DNA from: JBHIET01 sp046760785
GTDB taxonomy: Bacteria > Chloroflexota > Anaerolineae > B4-G1
Direction of reading: 5' to 3'
DNA length: 18,540 bases
Assembly: GCA_046760785.1 (NCBI GenBank)
Contig: JBHIET010000071.1
Span: 1 to 18,540 of the forward strand
Numbering within the stretch: the first letter of the stretch is position 1; every line of letters starts with the position of its first letter. A program made the position numbers and the translations under genes. The notes under the pieces were generated by a model that saw nothing but the letters and a program-made list of their open reading frames with translations, did not search any database and was not told the origin of the DNA. This document shows positions 1 to 6,453 of this stretch, one piece after another.

Positions 1-19
1 ATCGTTTTCCAGGCTCGTA

Positions 20-36
20 GCCCCCGTCTCGGGGGC
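20..36. repeat. GC-rich hairpin (first of two)
   Basis: A perfect 7-bp stem (GCCCCCG / CGGGGGC) closes a TCT loop. No T-run follows on either strand, so it is not a standard intrinsic terminator. It resembles the second small hairpin 50 nt further on and may belong to a short dispersed palindrome family; that last point is inference. Confidence 0.55.
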
Positions 37-85
37 GTCGCGAGCGCGAAACGGCACGGCAAAGTGGTCATCTACCGCATACAAC

Positions 86-102
86 GTCCCCGGGACGGGG
101 AC
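86..102. repeat. GC-rich hairpin (second of two)
   Basis: A perfect 7-bp stem (GTCCCCG / CGGGGAC) closes a 3-nt GGA loop. It has the same stem length, loop length and C-run/G-run layout as the hairpin at 20-36. It lies in the leader upstream of the lactate permease with no T-tract, so a regulatory or repeat role is possible but unproven. Confidence 0.55.
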
Positions 103-197
103 TCAAATGAAACACACCCATCCGATTTTTGCCGGTGATACCGGCTAGAGCATCCTTGCATCCTGCATCCCATCTCTCTGTCTACCCGGAGTAGCCT

Positions 198-1766
198 ATG
201 TCACTTATACTCGATTGGTTTCTGGCCTTCCTTCCCATCCTGGCCGTTCTCATCCTGATGCTCCGCTTCCGTTGGGGGGGCGCAAAGGCCGGAGTGGTCG
301 GGTGGCTGGTGGCGCTGCTGGTAGCCGCGCTCCACTTCGGCGCGGGCTGGCAGGTGCTGGCCTACGCCCAGTTGAAGGGCTTGCTGCTGACCCTGTTCGT
401 CGTCTACATCATCTGGGGTGCGCTCCTCTTCTACCGCGTCACCGACGAGGCCGGCGCGGTGGAGGCCATCGGCGCGGGGTTGCCCCGCCTGACACCCGAC
501 CGGGGCTTACAGGCGCTGCTCCTGGGCTGGGTCTTTAGCGCCTTTCTGCAGGGGATGGGTGGCTTTGGCGTGCCGGTGGCGGTCGTCGCGCCGCTGCTGA
601 TTGGCCTGGGCTTCCCGACCGTGGCCGCCGTCCTCATCCCCTCGGTGGGCCACCCCTGGGCCGTCACCTTCGGCTCACTGGGGTCCTCGTTCTACGCGCT
701 CATGGCCGCGACGGGGCGCAGTGGCGATGAACTGGCCCCCTGGTCGGCGGTGCTGCTGGGGCTGGCCTGCCTGGGTTGCGGGGCGGCGACGCTGTGGGTG
801 GCGGGAGGGAAGCGCACGTTGCAATCGAATCTGATCCCGCTGTTCCTCATTGGGCTGACGATGGCTGTGACCCAATTCTTCGTCGTCACCAACGGGTTAT
901 GGTCCATCGGCGGGATGGTAGCCGGGCTGGCCGGGCTGGCGGTGGGGGTAGCGTGGGCACGATGGCGAGCAGGCAAGCACGCGAGCCCCCCTCCCTGCAT
1001 CGGGGAGGGGCCGGGGGAGGGGTTGGGGATGCCGCTTGGCCGGGCGCTGCTACCCTACGCCTTGTTGGTCGCCATCGTGCTGGCGGCTCAATTGCTCCCG
1101 CCCGTGCGCGACTTTCTGGGCCAGGTGGTCATCCGCGTGCAGTTCCCCAAACTGACCACCGCCCGGGGCTGGGTGACGCCGGCCGGGCAGGGGCGCAGCA
1201 TCAACATCTTCGGTCACGCCGGGGCGCTGCTGGCCTATGCCTCCATCATCACCTATGCACTTTTCCATCGGCGAGGGTACTATGCATCTGGGGCGGTGCA
1301 CCGCATCGTGCATGGTGTCGTCAAGAAGGCAGCACGCTCCAGCCTGGGCACCGCCGCGATGGTGGGCATGGCGGTGACGATGGAGCACGCCGGGATGACG
1401 CACCTGCTGGCCGATGGGATAGCGCGGATGGCAGGGTCAGCCTTCCCGCTGGTGGCCCCGTTCATCGGCGTGCTGGGGGCCTTCATGACCGGCTCCAACA
1501 CCAACTCCAACGTCGTCTTCGGTGGCTTGCAGCAGAGCGTGGCGGCATTGATTGACGTGAGCCCGCTCATCATCCTGGCCGCGCAGACGGCAGGCGGGGC
1601 GATTGGCTCGGCCTTCGCCCCGGCCAAGGTCATCGTGGGATGCTCCACGGTGGGGTCAGGGGACGAGGAGGGGCCTGTGCTTTGGGCCGTGATGCGCTAC
1701 GGCCTGGCTATCGTGGCTGGCCTGGCCCTGGCGACCGGCGCGACAGCATACCTATGCCAGCGTTGA
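198..1766 (+). CDS. lldP: L-lactate permease (LctP/LldP family)
   Basis: This is an integral membrane carrier of the lactate permease family, which takes up L-lactate (and often glycolate) with protons across the cytoplasmic membrane. The 522 residues are almost entirely hydrophobic helices. Family signatures are visible: a GFGVP-VAVVAPLL segment near residue 122, a GHPWAVTFGSLGSS stretch near 153, a TGSNTNSNV motif near 430, and a KVIVGCSTVG motif near 480. The length is close to the usual 530-560. The ATG start is supported by GGAG at 188-191, 6 nt upstream. Residues about 263-277 (SPPPCIGEGPGEGLG) look foreign: they are encoded by a GC-rich hairpin repeat in the hydrophilic loop between two membrane segments. 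No lactate dehydrogenase gene lies beside it here. Family assignment is firm; substrate preference is inferred. Confidence 0.93.
   Translation: MSLILDWFLAFLPILAVLILMLRFRWGGAKAGVVGWLVALLVAALHFGAGWQVLAYAQLKGLLLTLFVVYIIWGALLFYRVTDEAGAVEAIGAGLPRLTPDRGLQALLLGWVFSAFLQGMGGFGVPVAVVAPLLIGLGFPTVAAVLIPSVGHPWAVTFGSLGSSFYALMAATGRSGDELAPWSAVLLGLACLGCGAATLWVAGGKRTLQSNLIPLFLIGLTMAVTQFFVVTNGLWSIGGMVAGLAGLAVGVAWARWRAGKHASPPPCIGEGPGEGLGMPLGRALLPYALLVAIVLAAQLLPPVRDFLGQVVIRVQFPKLTTARGWVTPAGQGRSINIFGHAGALLAYASIITYALFHRRGYYASGAVHRIVHGVVKKAARSSLGTAAMVGMAVTMEHAGMTHLLADGIARMAGSAFPLVAPFIGVLGAFMTGSNTNSNVVFGGLQQSVAALIDVSPLIILAAQTAGGAIGSAFAPAKVIVGCSTVGSGDEEGPVLWAVMRYGLAIVAGLALATGATAYLCQR
984..1028. repeat. In-frame GC-rich palindromic repeat inside the lactate permease gene
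   Basis: An 8-bp perfect stem (988-995 with 1003-1010, CCCCTCCC / GGGAGGGG) has a 7-nt loop and is followed by another G-rich block. It is read through in frame as a proline/glycine-rich segment in a predicted loop of the permease. Repeats of this shape are common dispersed elements in many GC-rich genomes. The claim that this one was inserted is inference from its composition and from its lack of fit to the membrane protein. Confidence 0.6.
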
Positions 1767-1772
1767 AACCGC

Positions 1773-1799
1773 GTCAAGTTAAGTGAATGTGCACTTGAC
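1773..1799. repeat. Inverted repeat, possible insertion-sequence end
   Basis: GTCAAGT (1773-1779) is mirrored by ACTTGAC (1793-1799) with a 13-nt spacer. The motif ACTTGACA also occurs at 18532-18539 at the other edge of the window, near another copy of the neighbouring 26-nt block. It may be a terminal or subterminal repeat of the IS21-type element. No target-site duplication could be identified. Confidence 0.4.
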
Positions 1800-1820
1800 A
1801 GGGATACATAGTGCCTATAT

Positions 1821-1846
1821 ACCTAGATTTCGCCCAAATTAACGGC
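1821..1846. repeat. 26-nt direct repeat, left copy
   Basis: This block matches 18486-18511 at 22 of 26 positions in the same orientation; the shared core is GCCCAAATTA. It sits between the inverted repeat and the istA remnant, so it is probably part of an insertion-sequence end. Alignment was done by eye. Confidence 0.5.
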
Positions 1847-2014
1847 AACTTGCAGGGGCACAGCAGAGGTGGGAGCCCCGCCAAATGGAACACATCGCGT
1901 ACCATCCGCAAAATACCCAAGCTCGCGACCGTCACACATTGGGGGCAAACTCCTGGAAGGCTGAGGCTGGCCACTCTGCAAGGCCAGCCCGCGAAAGAGC
2001 TGGGCCATTGGCAG

Positions 2015-2035
2015 CCCTTCGGCAGGCTCAGGACA
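2015..2035. repeat. Dispersed repeat, CCCTTCGGC..GGCTCAGGAC type
   Basis: This is a short GC-rich element of the type that encodes PFG(R/F)... or LSEAEG-like peptides when translated. A sister copy lies in the opposite orientation at 5144-5164. Here it interrupts the sequence just beyond the 3' end of the decayed istA. Confidence 0.65.
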
Positions 2036-2937
2036 CCGCTTTTGCACCTCGTAGCCTGCCAGTTCGAGAGGACACTTGCCCCGGATGCGCCCTGTGAGCG
2101 TCGTCGGAGAAGGGCGTGAAACGGCAGACTTTCTCGAAGACACCCAGAAGTTGGTGCAAGCAGAGCTTGACGCCATCGACGTGGGCGCATCCATATGCCA
2201 GAGCTTGTTCGACGGCTTGGGTGACCAAGTCGGCGGGGTAGTTCTGGTGCAATTTCAGGATACGCACGAACTCCCGGACACCCCGACCATCCGGCCACTG
2301 GGATCGCAGATGTGCCAGTAAGCATTCGTAGGCCGGCGGCCAACTCTTTCGCCAGCGCCGGATCGGTTTGGCATGCTCAAAAGCACCTGGTCGCTGCTCC
2401 AGAAGCGGCAGATAGTGCTGAGGATTGGCCTCAAACTCTACCTGACCGAAGCTATTCAACGTGACCGGCTTTATGACGCAGCACTCGAAGTCTCTTTTCG
2501 GCAGCGGCAATAAGGCGAGTTTCTCCATCCCCCAGGCCTCGCCGATGGTCACCGTCTGATTCTACTCTCCCTTTCTCGTGACCTTGACCCGGCGTGCAAA
2601 AGCGGCTCTCGAACAGGTAATGGCTGCGGAAGACGATGAACCTTTGCTGCTCCTGCCGATTGCGCCCCTCCAGGATGCGTAGCACGGCGGCCTTCAAGCT
2701 GTCGTAGCCGATACGCTGCGGAACGCCTTGAAAGTGATGGAAAGCCATCACGTGACCTTCGAGAAACGCCTCCTGCTTCTGGGTCGGAAAGGCTCGCACG
2801 AACAGCTTCCGCGAGTAGCATGGCCGCATCAGGAACAACTGCACTGTGGTGCACTCGCCTGCGATGATGGCCAGACCTCGCCCCAGTCCACCTGTGCATC
2901 GGTTCCGGGATCGAACTCCAACGGAATGTACACTACA
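2028..2937 (-). pseudogene. istA: Decayed IS21-family transposase (istA)
   Basis: IstA is the DDE transposase of IS21-type elements. Three pieces in different frames reconstruct it on the - strand. About 2937-2875 reads VYIPLEFDPGTDAQVDWGE with the first catalytic Asp (VDW). After a 1-nt frameshift, about 2872-2560 reads a block with CYSRKLFVRAFP, GYDSLKAAV (second Asp) and CTPGQGHEKGRVE (catalytic Glu). Then, in a third frame, 2552-2090 reads TIGEAWGMEKLALLPLP, PVTLNSFGQVEFE and HYLPLLEQRPGAFEHAKPIRRW. Relative to the family as I know it, a stretch seems to be missing between the HEKGRVE and TIGEAW blocks, and about 45 residues between VEFEA and HYLPL. The N-terminal helix-turn-helix is not readable and istB is absent. 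The element cannot encode a working transposase. Confidence 0.85.
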
Positions 2938-3106
2938 GCAGAGATCTGCTCAATGCTTCCAAGAAACCCTCCCGCATCTTCAGGCTGGCTCTGCTTGTCG
3001 GTACCGACACACCAGGCCGCCTACGTCAAATCGTCTCGCGCTGGATAGAGTTGAGAGGCGCTTTTATCAAGCGGTTGGTGGTGTTGTAGACGTAACTAGC
3101 TGGCCG

Positions 3107-5113
3107 TCAGAACTCCTTCAGCCGCTCCACCAGTTGCTCCGACGTATCCGCCACGAGCGGGACGTAGAGAACACCTGGGTAGTACGTCTCAAAGAAGGCC
3201 AACAAATCGTCGCTCCAGGCGGTGGGGTTGACGGCGATGACGCGGCGGAAGTCCAGGTCGCCGATGCCGGCGTCGTCGGCGCTGCCGCCGATGGTGAAGC
3301 GGTGCGCGTCCCAGGCCCCCTCGACGACGCCGCTGGCCCAGGCCGCGCCGGCCCCCGGTGGCAACAGCACGTAGGTGCGGGCGTAGGGGGCACGGGGCTT
3401 CCCCCGGAGCGGCCCAGGCTGCGGAGGCGGCTGGGACGGCATATCCGGCAGCGCCTCCAGGGCCACCCTCAGCGCAGCAGGGCTCTCCGCACCCACGGGA
3501 ACGTAGATCACGCCGGGGTAGTGGGCCTCGAAGAAGACGCCTAAGTCGTCACCCCATGCGGCAGGGTTGACGGCGATGACGCGGCGGAAGTCCAGGTCGC
3601 CGATGCCGGCATCATCGGCGCTGCCGCCGATGGTGAAGCGGTGCGCATCCCAGGCCGCCTCCACCACCGCCTGAGCCCAGGCCGCACCGGCCTGCGGCGG
3701 GAGGAGCACGTAGGTGCGGGAGTACGGGGTGCGGGGCTGTCCTCGTGGCGACGGTGGCGGGTCGAGATAGGGGCGCGGATTGAGGTAATCAACGTTGGCC
3801 GGCAACCTCAGCCCCTTGATCTTCAGCGAAAGGTGCAGGTGCGGGCCATCTGTCGCGCCCGTCTCACCAGCGGTGCCGATCACGTCTCCAGCCCGCACCA
3901 CTTGCTCCTCCTTCACCAGCACGTCAGTCATGTGGGCGTAGAGCAGCCTCACCCGCCCCACCCCTTCCACCTGGCTGCCGATCCAGACGTGGTGGCCGTA
4001 GCCGGTCTCGATCATCTTCCTATCGCTAACGACGCCGTCCAGGCATGCCCGGATGGGAGAACTGGCCGGATCGTCGCGGTTGACCTGAAAGTCCGCTCCG
4101 TTGTGACCACCGTGCAAACAGTTCGCGACAGAATTGTCGTGGTAGAAGCGGCGCCTCTCGCCGTAGAACTGGGTATAGTGACGGAACTCGGTGGGCCAGG
4201 TGAAGCGCATGGCAGTGGGAGGAGGCAACGAAGCGCGCGCCGTGACCCGGGCGACGACCGGGCGGGGCTGACCACCACCGTCCGTCCAGACCAGTGAGGC
4301 GTAGGCGGGATCAGGCGAGCGGAGAAGGAAGGCGTAGGCGGCCTGGATGCGCGGCCAGAATGCCTGGTACCAGGGCCAGTCGTAACGACACTCGTCGTAC
4401 TGGGCGCAGGTGAAGTAGAACTCGGCGTACTGGTCGCCCTTGGTGCCGCTGTTAGCGTTGGGATTGACGTTGGCGAACTCGGAGACGACCAGCGGGACGG
4501 TCGGGAAGGGTTCCAGGTACTGGCTGATGAAGCGCATGCCGCCGTCAAAGGCGCGCAACCGCTCCGCGCTGTCCCAGTAGACGTGGCAGCAGACGAAGTC
4601 GGCCTCCTGTACCGCCTCAGCGCAGGCTGCCAGAAATTCGGCCTGGGAGACGGCGGGCGCACTGCCTGGCTGTCTGGGCGGCGGCGGGGTGAGGCCGGGG
4701 AAGCCGGCCCGTATCTGCGGCCCAAAGGTCGTCTTGAGGATTTCCGCGACGGCGACGAACCAGTCACCAAACCCAGCGGGGTTGTCCCAGGAGATGGTGT
4801 ATCCGCGCGCAGGCAGGTTGGGCTCGCCGTGCACCTCGAAATCACGCACACCAGCCCGGACGAACGCTTCCACTGCCGGGGCGAAAGTCTCCACGAACTC
4901 CCGCGGGGAGGTGGCCCGCTCACCCGGCTCCGGGCTGAGGAGTTGGACCAGGAAAGTGTGGATGCCGATATCCCGATAGGCGGACAGGTCGGAGGCCGGG
5001 TTGACGATGGCCCGCAGCTTGAGCGCCTCCAGTCCGGCCTGGCGGATGACATCGAGGTCGGCCGGGGTGACGGGACCGTCCCCGACTAGTAGTCCGGCTT
5101 TAGCGAAAGCCAT
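3107..5113 (-). CDS. GH-like barrel / M23 peptidase fusion with two C-terminal repeats
   Basis: A 668-residue predicted cell-wall hydrolase. Residues about 10-300 look like a clan GH-A glycoside-hydrolase barrel, with a candidate acid/base Glu97 in HGEPN and a candidate nucleophile Glu212 in LVVSEFANVN. Residues about 325-450 are an M23 (LytM-type) zinc endopeptidase with H337-x3-D341 and H425-x-H427. After a proline-rich linker come two tandem repeats (about 458-550 and 571-668, period 113) sharing long identical stretches around AAWDAHRFTIGGSADD; I do not recognise this domain. The start is the ATG at 5113, preceded by AGGAGGTG. A longer frame reaching 5185 only translates a dispersed repeat (PFGFAQD). 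No signal peptide or membrane segment is visible, which is odd for an M23 enzyme. It follows the amidase gene on the same strand, so the two probably act together on peptidoglycan. Confidence 0.8.
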   Translation of the reverse strand: MAFAKAGLLVGDGPVTPADLDVIRQAGLEALKLRAIVNPASDLSAYRDIGIHTFLVQLLSPEPGERATSPREFVETFAPAVEAFVRAGVRDFEVHGEPNLPARGYTISWDNPAGFGDWFVAVAEILKTTFGPQIRAGFPGLTPPPPRQPGSAPAVSQAEFLAACAEAVQEADFVCCHVYWDSAERLRAFDGGMRFISQYLEPFPTVPLVVSEFANVNPNANSGTKGDQYAEFYFTCAQYDECRYDWPWYQAFWPRIQAAYAFLLRSPDPAYASLVWTDGGGQPRPVVARVTARASLPPPTAMRFTWPTEFRHYTQFYGERRRFYHDNSVANCLHGGHNGADFQVNRDDPASSPIRACLDGVVSDRKMIETGYGHHVWIGSQVEGVGRVRLLYAHMTDVLVKEEQVVRAGDVIGTAGETGATDGPHLHLSLKIKGLRLPANVDYLNPRPYLDPPPSPRGQPRTPYSRTYVLLPPQAGAAWAQAVVEAAWDAHRFTIGGSADDAGIGDLDFRRVIAVNPAAWGDDLGVFFEAHYPGVIYVPVGAESPAALRVALEALPDMPSQPPPQPGPLRGKPRAPYARTYVLLPPGAGAAWASGVVEGAWDAHRFTIGGSADDAGIGDLDFRRVIAVNPTAWSDDLLAFFETYYPGVLYVPLVADTSEQLVERLKEF
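3226..3317 (-). repeat. Internal DNA repeat, C-terminal copy
   Basis: This 92-nt block is identical to 3565-3656 at all but three positions (offset exactly 339 nt). The three differences are silent or third-position-like (for example GAC/GAT codons for the paired Asp residues). It encodes the most conserved part of the second C-terminal repeat of the M23 fusion protein. Confidence 0.85.
3565..3656 (-). repeat. Internal DNA repeat, N-terminal copy
   Basis: Partner of 3226-3317, differing at three positions by eye. It encodes the core of the first C-terminal repeat. The near-identity at DNA level, against more divergent flanks, points to recent duplication or gene conversion of this part. Confidence 0.85.
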
Positions 5114-5143
5114 CTTGCACCTCCTGGTTTGTGAGTGGCACCA

Positions 5144-5164
5144 GTCCTGAGCGAAGCCGAAGGG
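5144..5164. repeat. Dispersed repeat, GTCCTGAGCGAAGCCGAAGGG type
   Basis: This is the reverse-orientation relative of the element at 2015-2035; the shared core is CCCTTCGGC then CTCAGGAC. It lies in the 86-nt gap between the amidase and the M23 fusion genes, just upstream of the latter's Shine-Dalgarno sequence. It creates a spurious N-terminal extension of that gene's frame. Confidence 0.7.
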
Positions 5165-5199
5165 CCGGTGCTGGGCATAATCCATCCAGCCCCGGCCGT

Positions 5200-6012
5200 T
5201 TACGGCGGAGCGGATTCACCCTCTATGAAACAGACGATGCCATCTGCGACACCCTGGGCCACCAGATCGGGTCTTTCGGTGAGCATGCGGCGGTCGTTCA
5301 ACATAAAGCCGGTCTCGATGATGGCACCCGGTGTTCGACCGTCAATCTCGTAAAAGCTGTGGTAGTGGATCATGTCATACGTGATGCTGTTAGCGTGGAA
5401 GTACATGCCGGTGCGGGCGGCGTAGCACTGTGCCAGGCAGGCGACCAGCCGCGCCTCTGCCTCCGGCACCAGACTGTCCTCGACGCTGGCGACTTTGAAG
5501 CCGCTCGCCGGCGGGGTGGCATTGGGATAGTCCACGCAGGAATCGGCGTGGATGGATACGAGCGCGTCGACCCGGTAGCCCTCCAGGCGCGGGTCAAACT
5601 CCTCCAGTAAATCGGCCTGGTAGCCCAGGGCCCGCAGGATGTAGACGACTCGCTGAGCGACGTCAAGGTTGACTTCGACCTCAGTCAGGCCGTCGGAACA
5701 CGTCGCACCCGTGTCGCTCCCCCAGTGACCTGCGACGACGCCGATACGCGGGATGACAGCAGAGGGTACAGGGGATGGGAGGGGATTTGTAGATGGGGCG
5801 CCAGATGGAGCGAGCGCAGCAATGGATGGAACAGGAGAGAGCGTGATCCCCGGAACGGTCCCGACGGGTTGCTTTGGTCCCCACAGCCCATAGGTCGTTG
5901 CGCCGATAGCGGCTACGCAAGAGACGATCACGACCAGGCGCGAGACAATGGAAACAGCACCCACACCCTCCTCGTATGCGGCTGATGTGTGCCCGCCCGT
6001 TTGCCGTGCCAC
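5200..6012 (-). CDS. N-acetylmuramoyl-L-alanine amidase (Amidase_3)
   Basis: A zinc amidase that cleaves the bond between N-acetylmuramic acid and L-alanine of peptidoglycan. The 270-residue protein has a cytoplasmic start, one membrane segment at about residues 20-43, a proline/serine-rich linker to about 88, and a catalytic domain from 89 onward. Zinc and catalytic positions of the family are visible: H96 (VAGHWG), E111 or E113 (LTEVEVNL), H155 (VSIHADS) and E233 (AIIETGFMLND). The GTG start at 6012 has TAGGAGG 6 nt upstream. A promoter with TTGACT, a 17-nt spacer and TAAGAT lies just before it. It is the first gene of a probable two-gene unit with the M23 fusion protein. With a single N-terminal anchor the enzyme should act outside the membrane. 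Confidence 0.92.
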   Translation of the reverse strand: MARQTGGHTSAAYEEGVGAVSIVSRLVVIVSCVAAIGATTYGLWGPKQPVGTVPGITLSPVPSIAALAPSGAPSTNPLPSPVPSAVIPRIGVVAGHWGSDTGATCSDGLTEVEVNLDVAQRVVYILRALGYQADLLEEFDPRLEGYRVDALVSIHADSCVDYPNATPPASGFKVASVEDSLVPEAEARLVACLAQCYAARTGMYFHANSITYDMIHYHSFYEIDGRTPGAIIETGFMLNDRRMLTERPDLVAQGVADGIVCFIEGESAPP

Positions 6013-6032
6013 GTTGCTCCTCCTACATTTAT

Positions 6033-6061
6033 ATCTTACCCTGAAATGGGATGGAAGTCAA
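6033..6061 (-). promoter_or_regulatory. Sigma-70-type promoter for the amidase / M23 unit
   Basis: On the - strand TTGACT (6061-6056) is followed by a 17-nt spacer and TAAGAT (6038-6033). Transcription would begin around 6026, giving a leader of about 14 nt that holds the AGGAGG ribosome-binding site. The match to consensus and the spacing are good; activity is inferred. Confidence 0.65.
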
Positions 6062-6070
6062 TTGCCTGAG

Positions 6071-6087
6071 CAGACTTCCGAAGTCTG
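6071..6087. repeat. Perfect palindrome between divergent promoters
   Basis: CAGACTT and AAGTCTG form a 7-bp stem around CCG, followed on the + strand by TTTT. It lies between the amidase promoter (reading left) and the tRNA promoter (reading right). It could be an operator, a small terminator or a dispersed palindrome; the sequence alone does not decide. Confidence 0.5.
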
Positions 6088-6111
6088 TTTTCGGAGCAGA
6101 GCGATTGGGGC

Positions 6112-6139
6112 TTGCGTAGCTCGGAACCTATGGTATAAT
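6112..6139 (+). promoter_or_regulatory. Promoter of tRNA-Gly
   Basis: A perfect TATAAT at 6134-6139 is preceded, with a 16-nt spacer, by TTGCGT at 6112-6117. The hexamer ends 13 nt before the tRNA acceptor stem, the expected arrangement for a stable RNA gene with a short leader. Confidence 0.7.
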
Positions 6140-6152
6140 ATTGCTGCTTTCA

Positions 6153-6225
6153 GCGGGTGTAGTTCAGTTGGTAGAACACCTCCTTGCCAAGGAGAAGGTC
6201 ACGAGTTCGAGTCTCGTCGCCCGCT
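6153..6225 (+). tRNA. tRNA-Gly, anticodon GCC
   Basis: A complete 73-nt cloverleaf. The acceptor GCGGGTG pairs with CGCCCGC (one G-T wobble) and the discriminator base is T. The D arm is GTTCAGTTGGTAGAAC-like, the anticodon loop is TTGCCAA with anticodon GCC, and the T arm is ACGAG-TTCGAGT-CTCGT. The anticodon stem has a C.A mismatch at its outermost pair. The 3' CCA is not encoded and must be added after transcription. Overall sequence is very close to known bacterial tRNA-Gly(GCC). Confidence 0.97.
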
Positions 6226-6238
6226 CTGTTTTTGTGGC

Positions 6239-6286
6239 CAAGAGGCGAAACTGGAGTAAGTGAACTCCATAGCCTCTTGTTTTTTT
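6239..6286 (+). terminator. Rho-independent terminator after tRNA-Gly
   Basis: An 8-bp outer stem (CAAGAGGC 6239-6246 with GCCTCTTG 6272-6279) encloses an inner TGGAGT/ACTCCA hairpin and is followed by seven Ts (6280-6286). It begins 13 nt after the tRNA and should end that transcript before the LysM gene. Confidence 0.88.
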
Positions 6287-6358
6287 CCCTTCCCTTCGCC
6301 TCCGGGCTGAATTCTTGATGGCTTGCTTCCTCTCACCGCTAGCGTGTGGCGGTGGATG

Positions 6359-6367
6359 TGGTATAAT
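6359..6367 (+). promoter_or_regulatory. Extended -10 promoter for the LysM lipoprotein operon
   Basis: TGG followed by TATAAT (6362-6367) forms an extended -10 element. No good -35 hexamer is visible at 16-18 nt upstream, which extended -10 promoters tolerate. It lies about 87 nt before the GTG start of the lipoprotein gene. Confidence 0.5.
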
Positions 6368-6453
6368 CATCGGCAGTACAGCCAAGTGCGGGCAGGCGTC
6401 GCCACGACAACGGAGCTGGTGCGCCTCTCGCCCGTTGTGTCGGAGCCCAGCAG

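Larger units (their letters stand above)
1767..2027. other. Non-coding debris between lactate permease and istA remnant
   Basis: This stretch has no convincing gene. It begins 6 nt after the permease stop with an inverted repeat (GTCAAGT 1773-1779, ACTTGAC 1793-1799). It then carries a 26-nt block that recurs at the far right of the window and, at its end, a dispersed CCCTTCGGC..CTCAGGAC repeat. Open frames across it on both strands show no recognisable domain and no ribosome-binding site. No istB, which normally follows istA in IS21 elements, can be found where it would be expected. Confidence 0.55.

Noticed and set aside
131..145. GCCGG-TGATA-CCGGC hairpin as a terminator
   Set aside because: Only a 5-bp stem with the T-run on the wrong side, and no gene ends nearby inside the window.
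776..1555. Long + strand frame overlapping the lactate permease
   Set aside because: Arg/Gly/Ala-rich out-of-frame shadow in high-GC DNA; no domain, no ribosome-binding site, and the permease frame is certain.
3050..3106. Terminator after the M23 fusion gene
   Set aside because: Only a 5-bp stem (CGCTT/AAGCG) without a T-tract is visible; not enough to call.
4012..5052. 346-codon - strand frame inside the M23 fusion gene
   Set aside because: Ser/Arg/Pro-rich shadow in another frame of the same strand; the GH and M23 motifs are all in the other frame.
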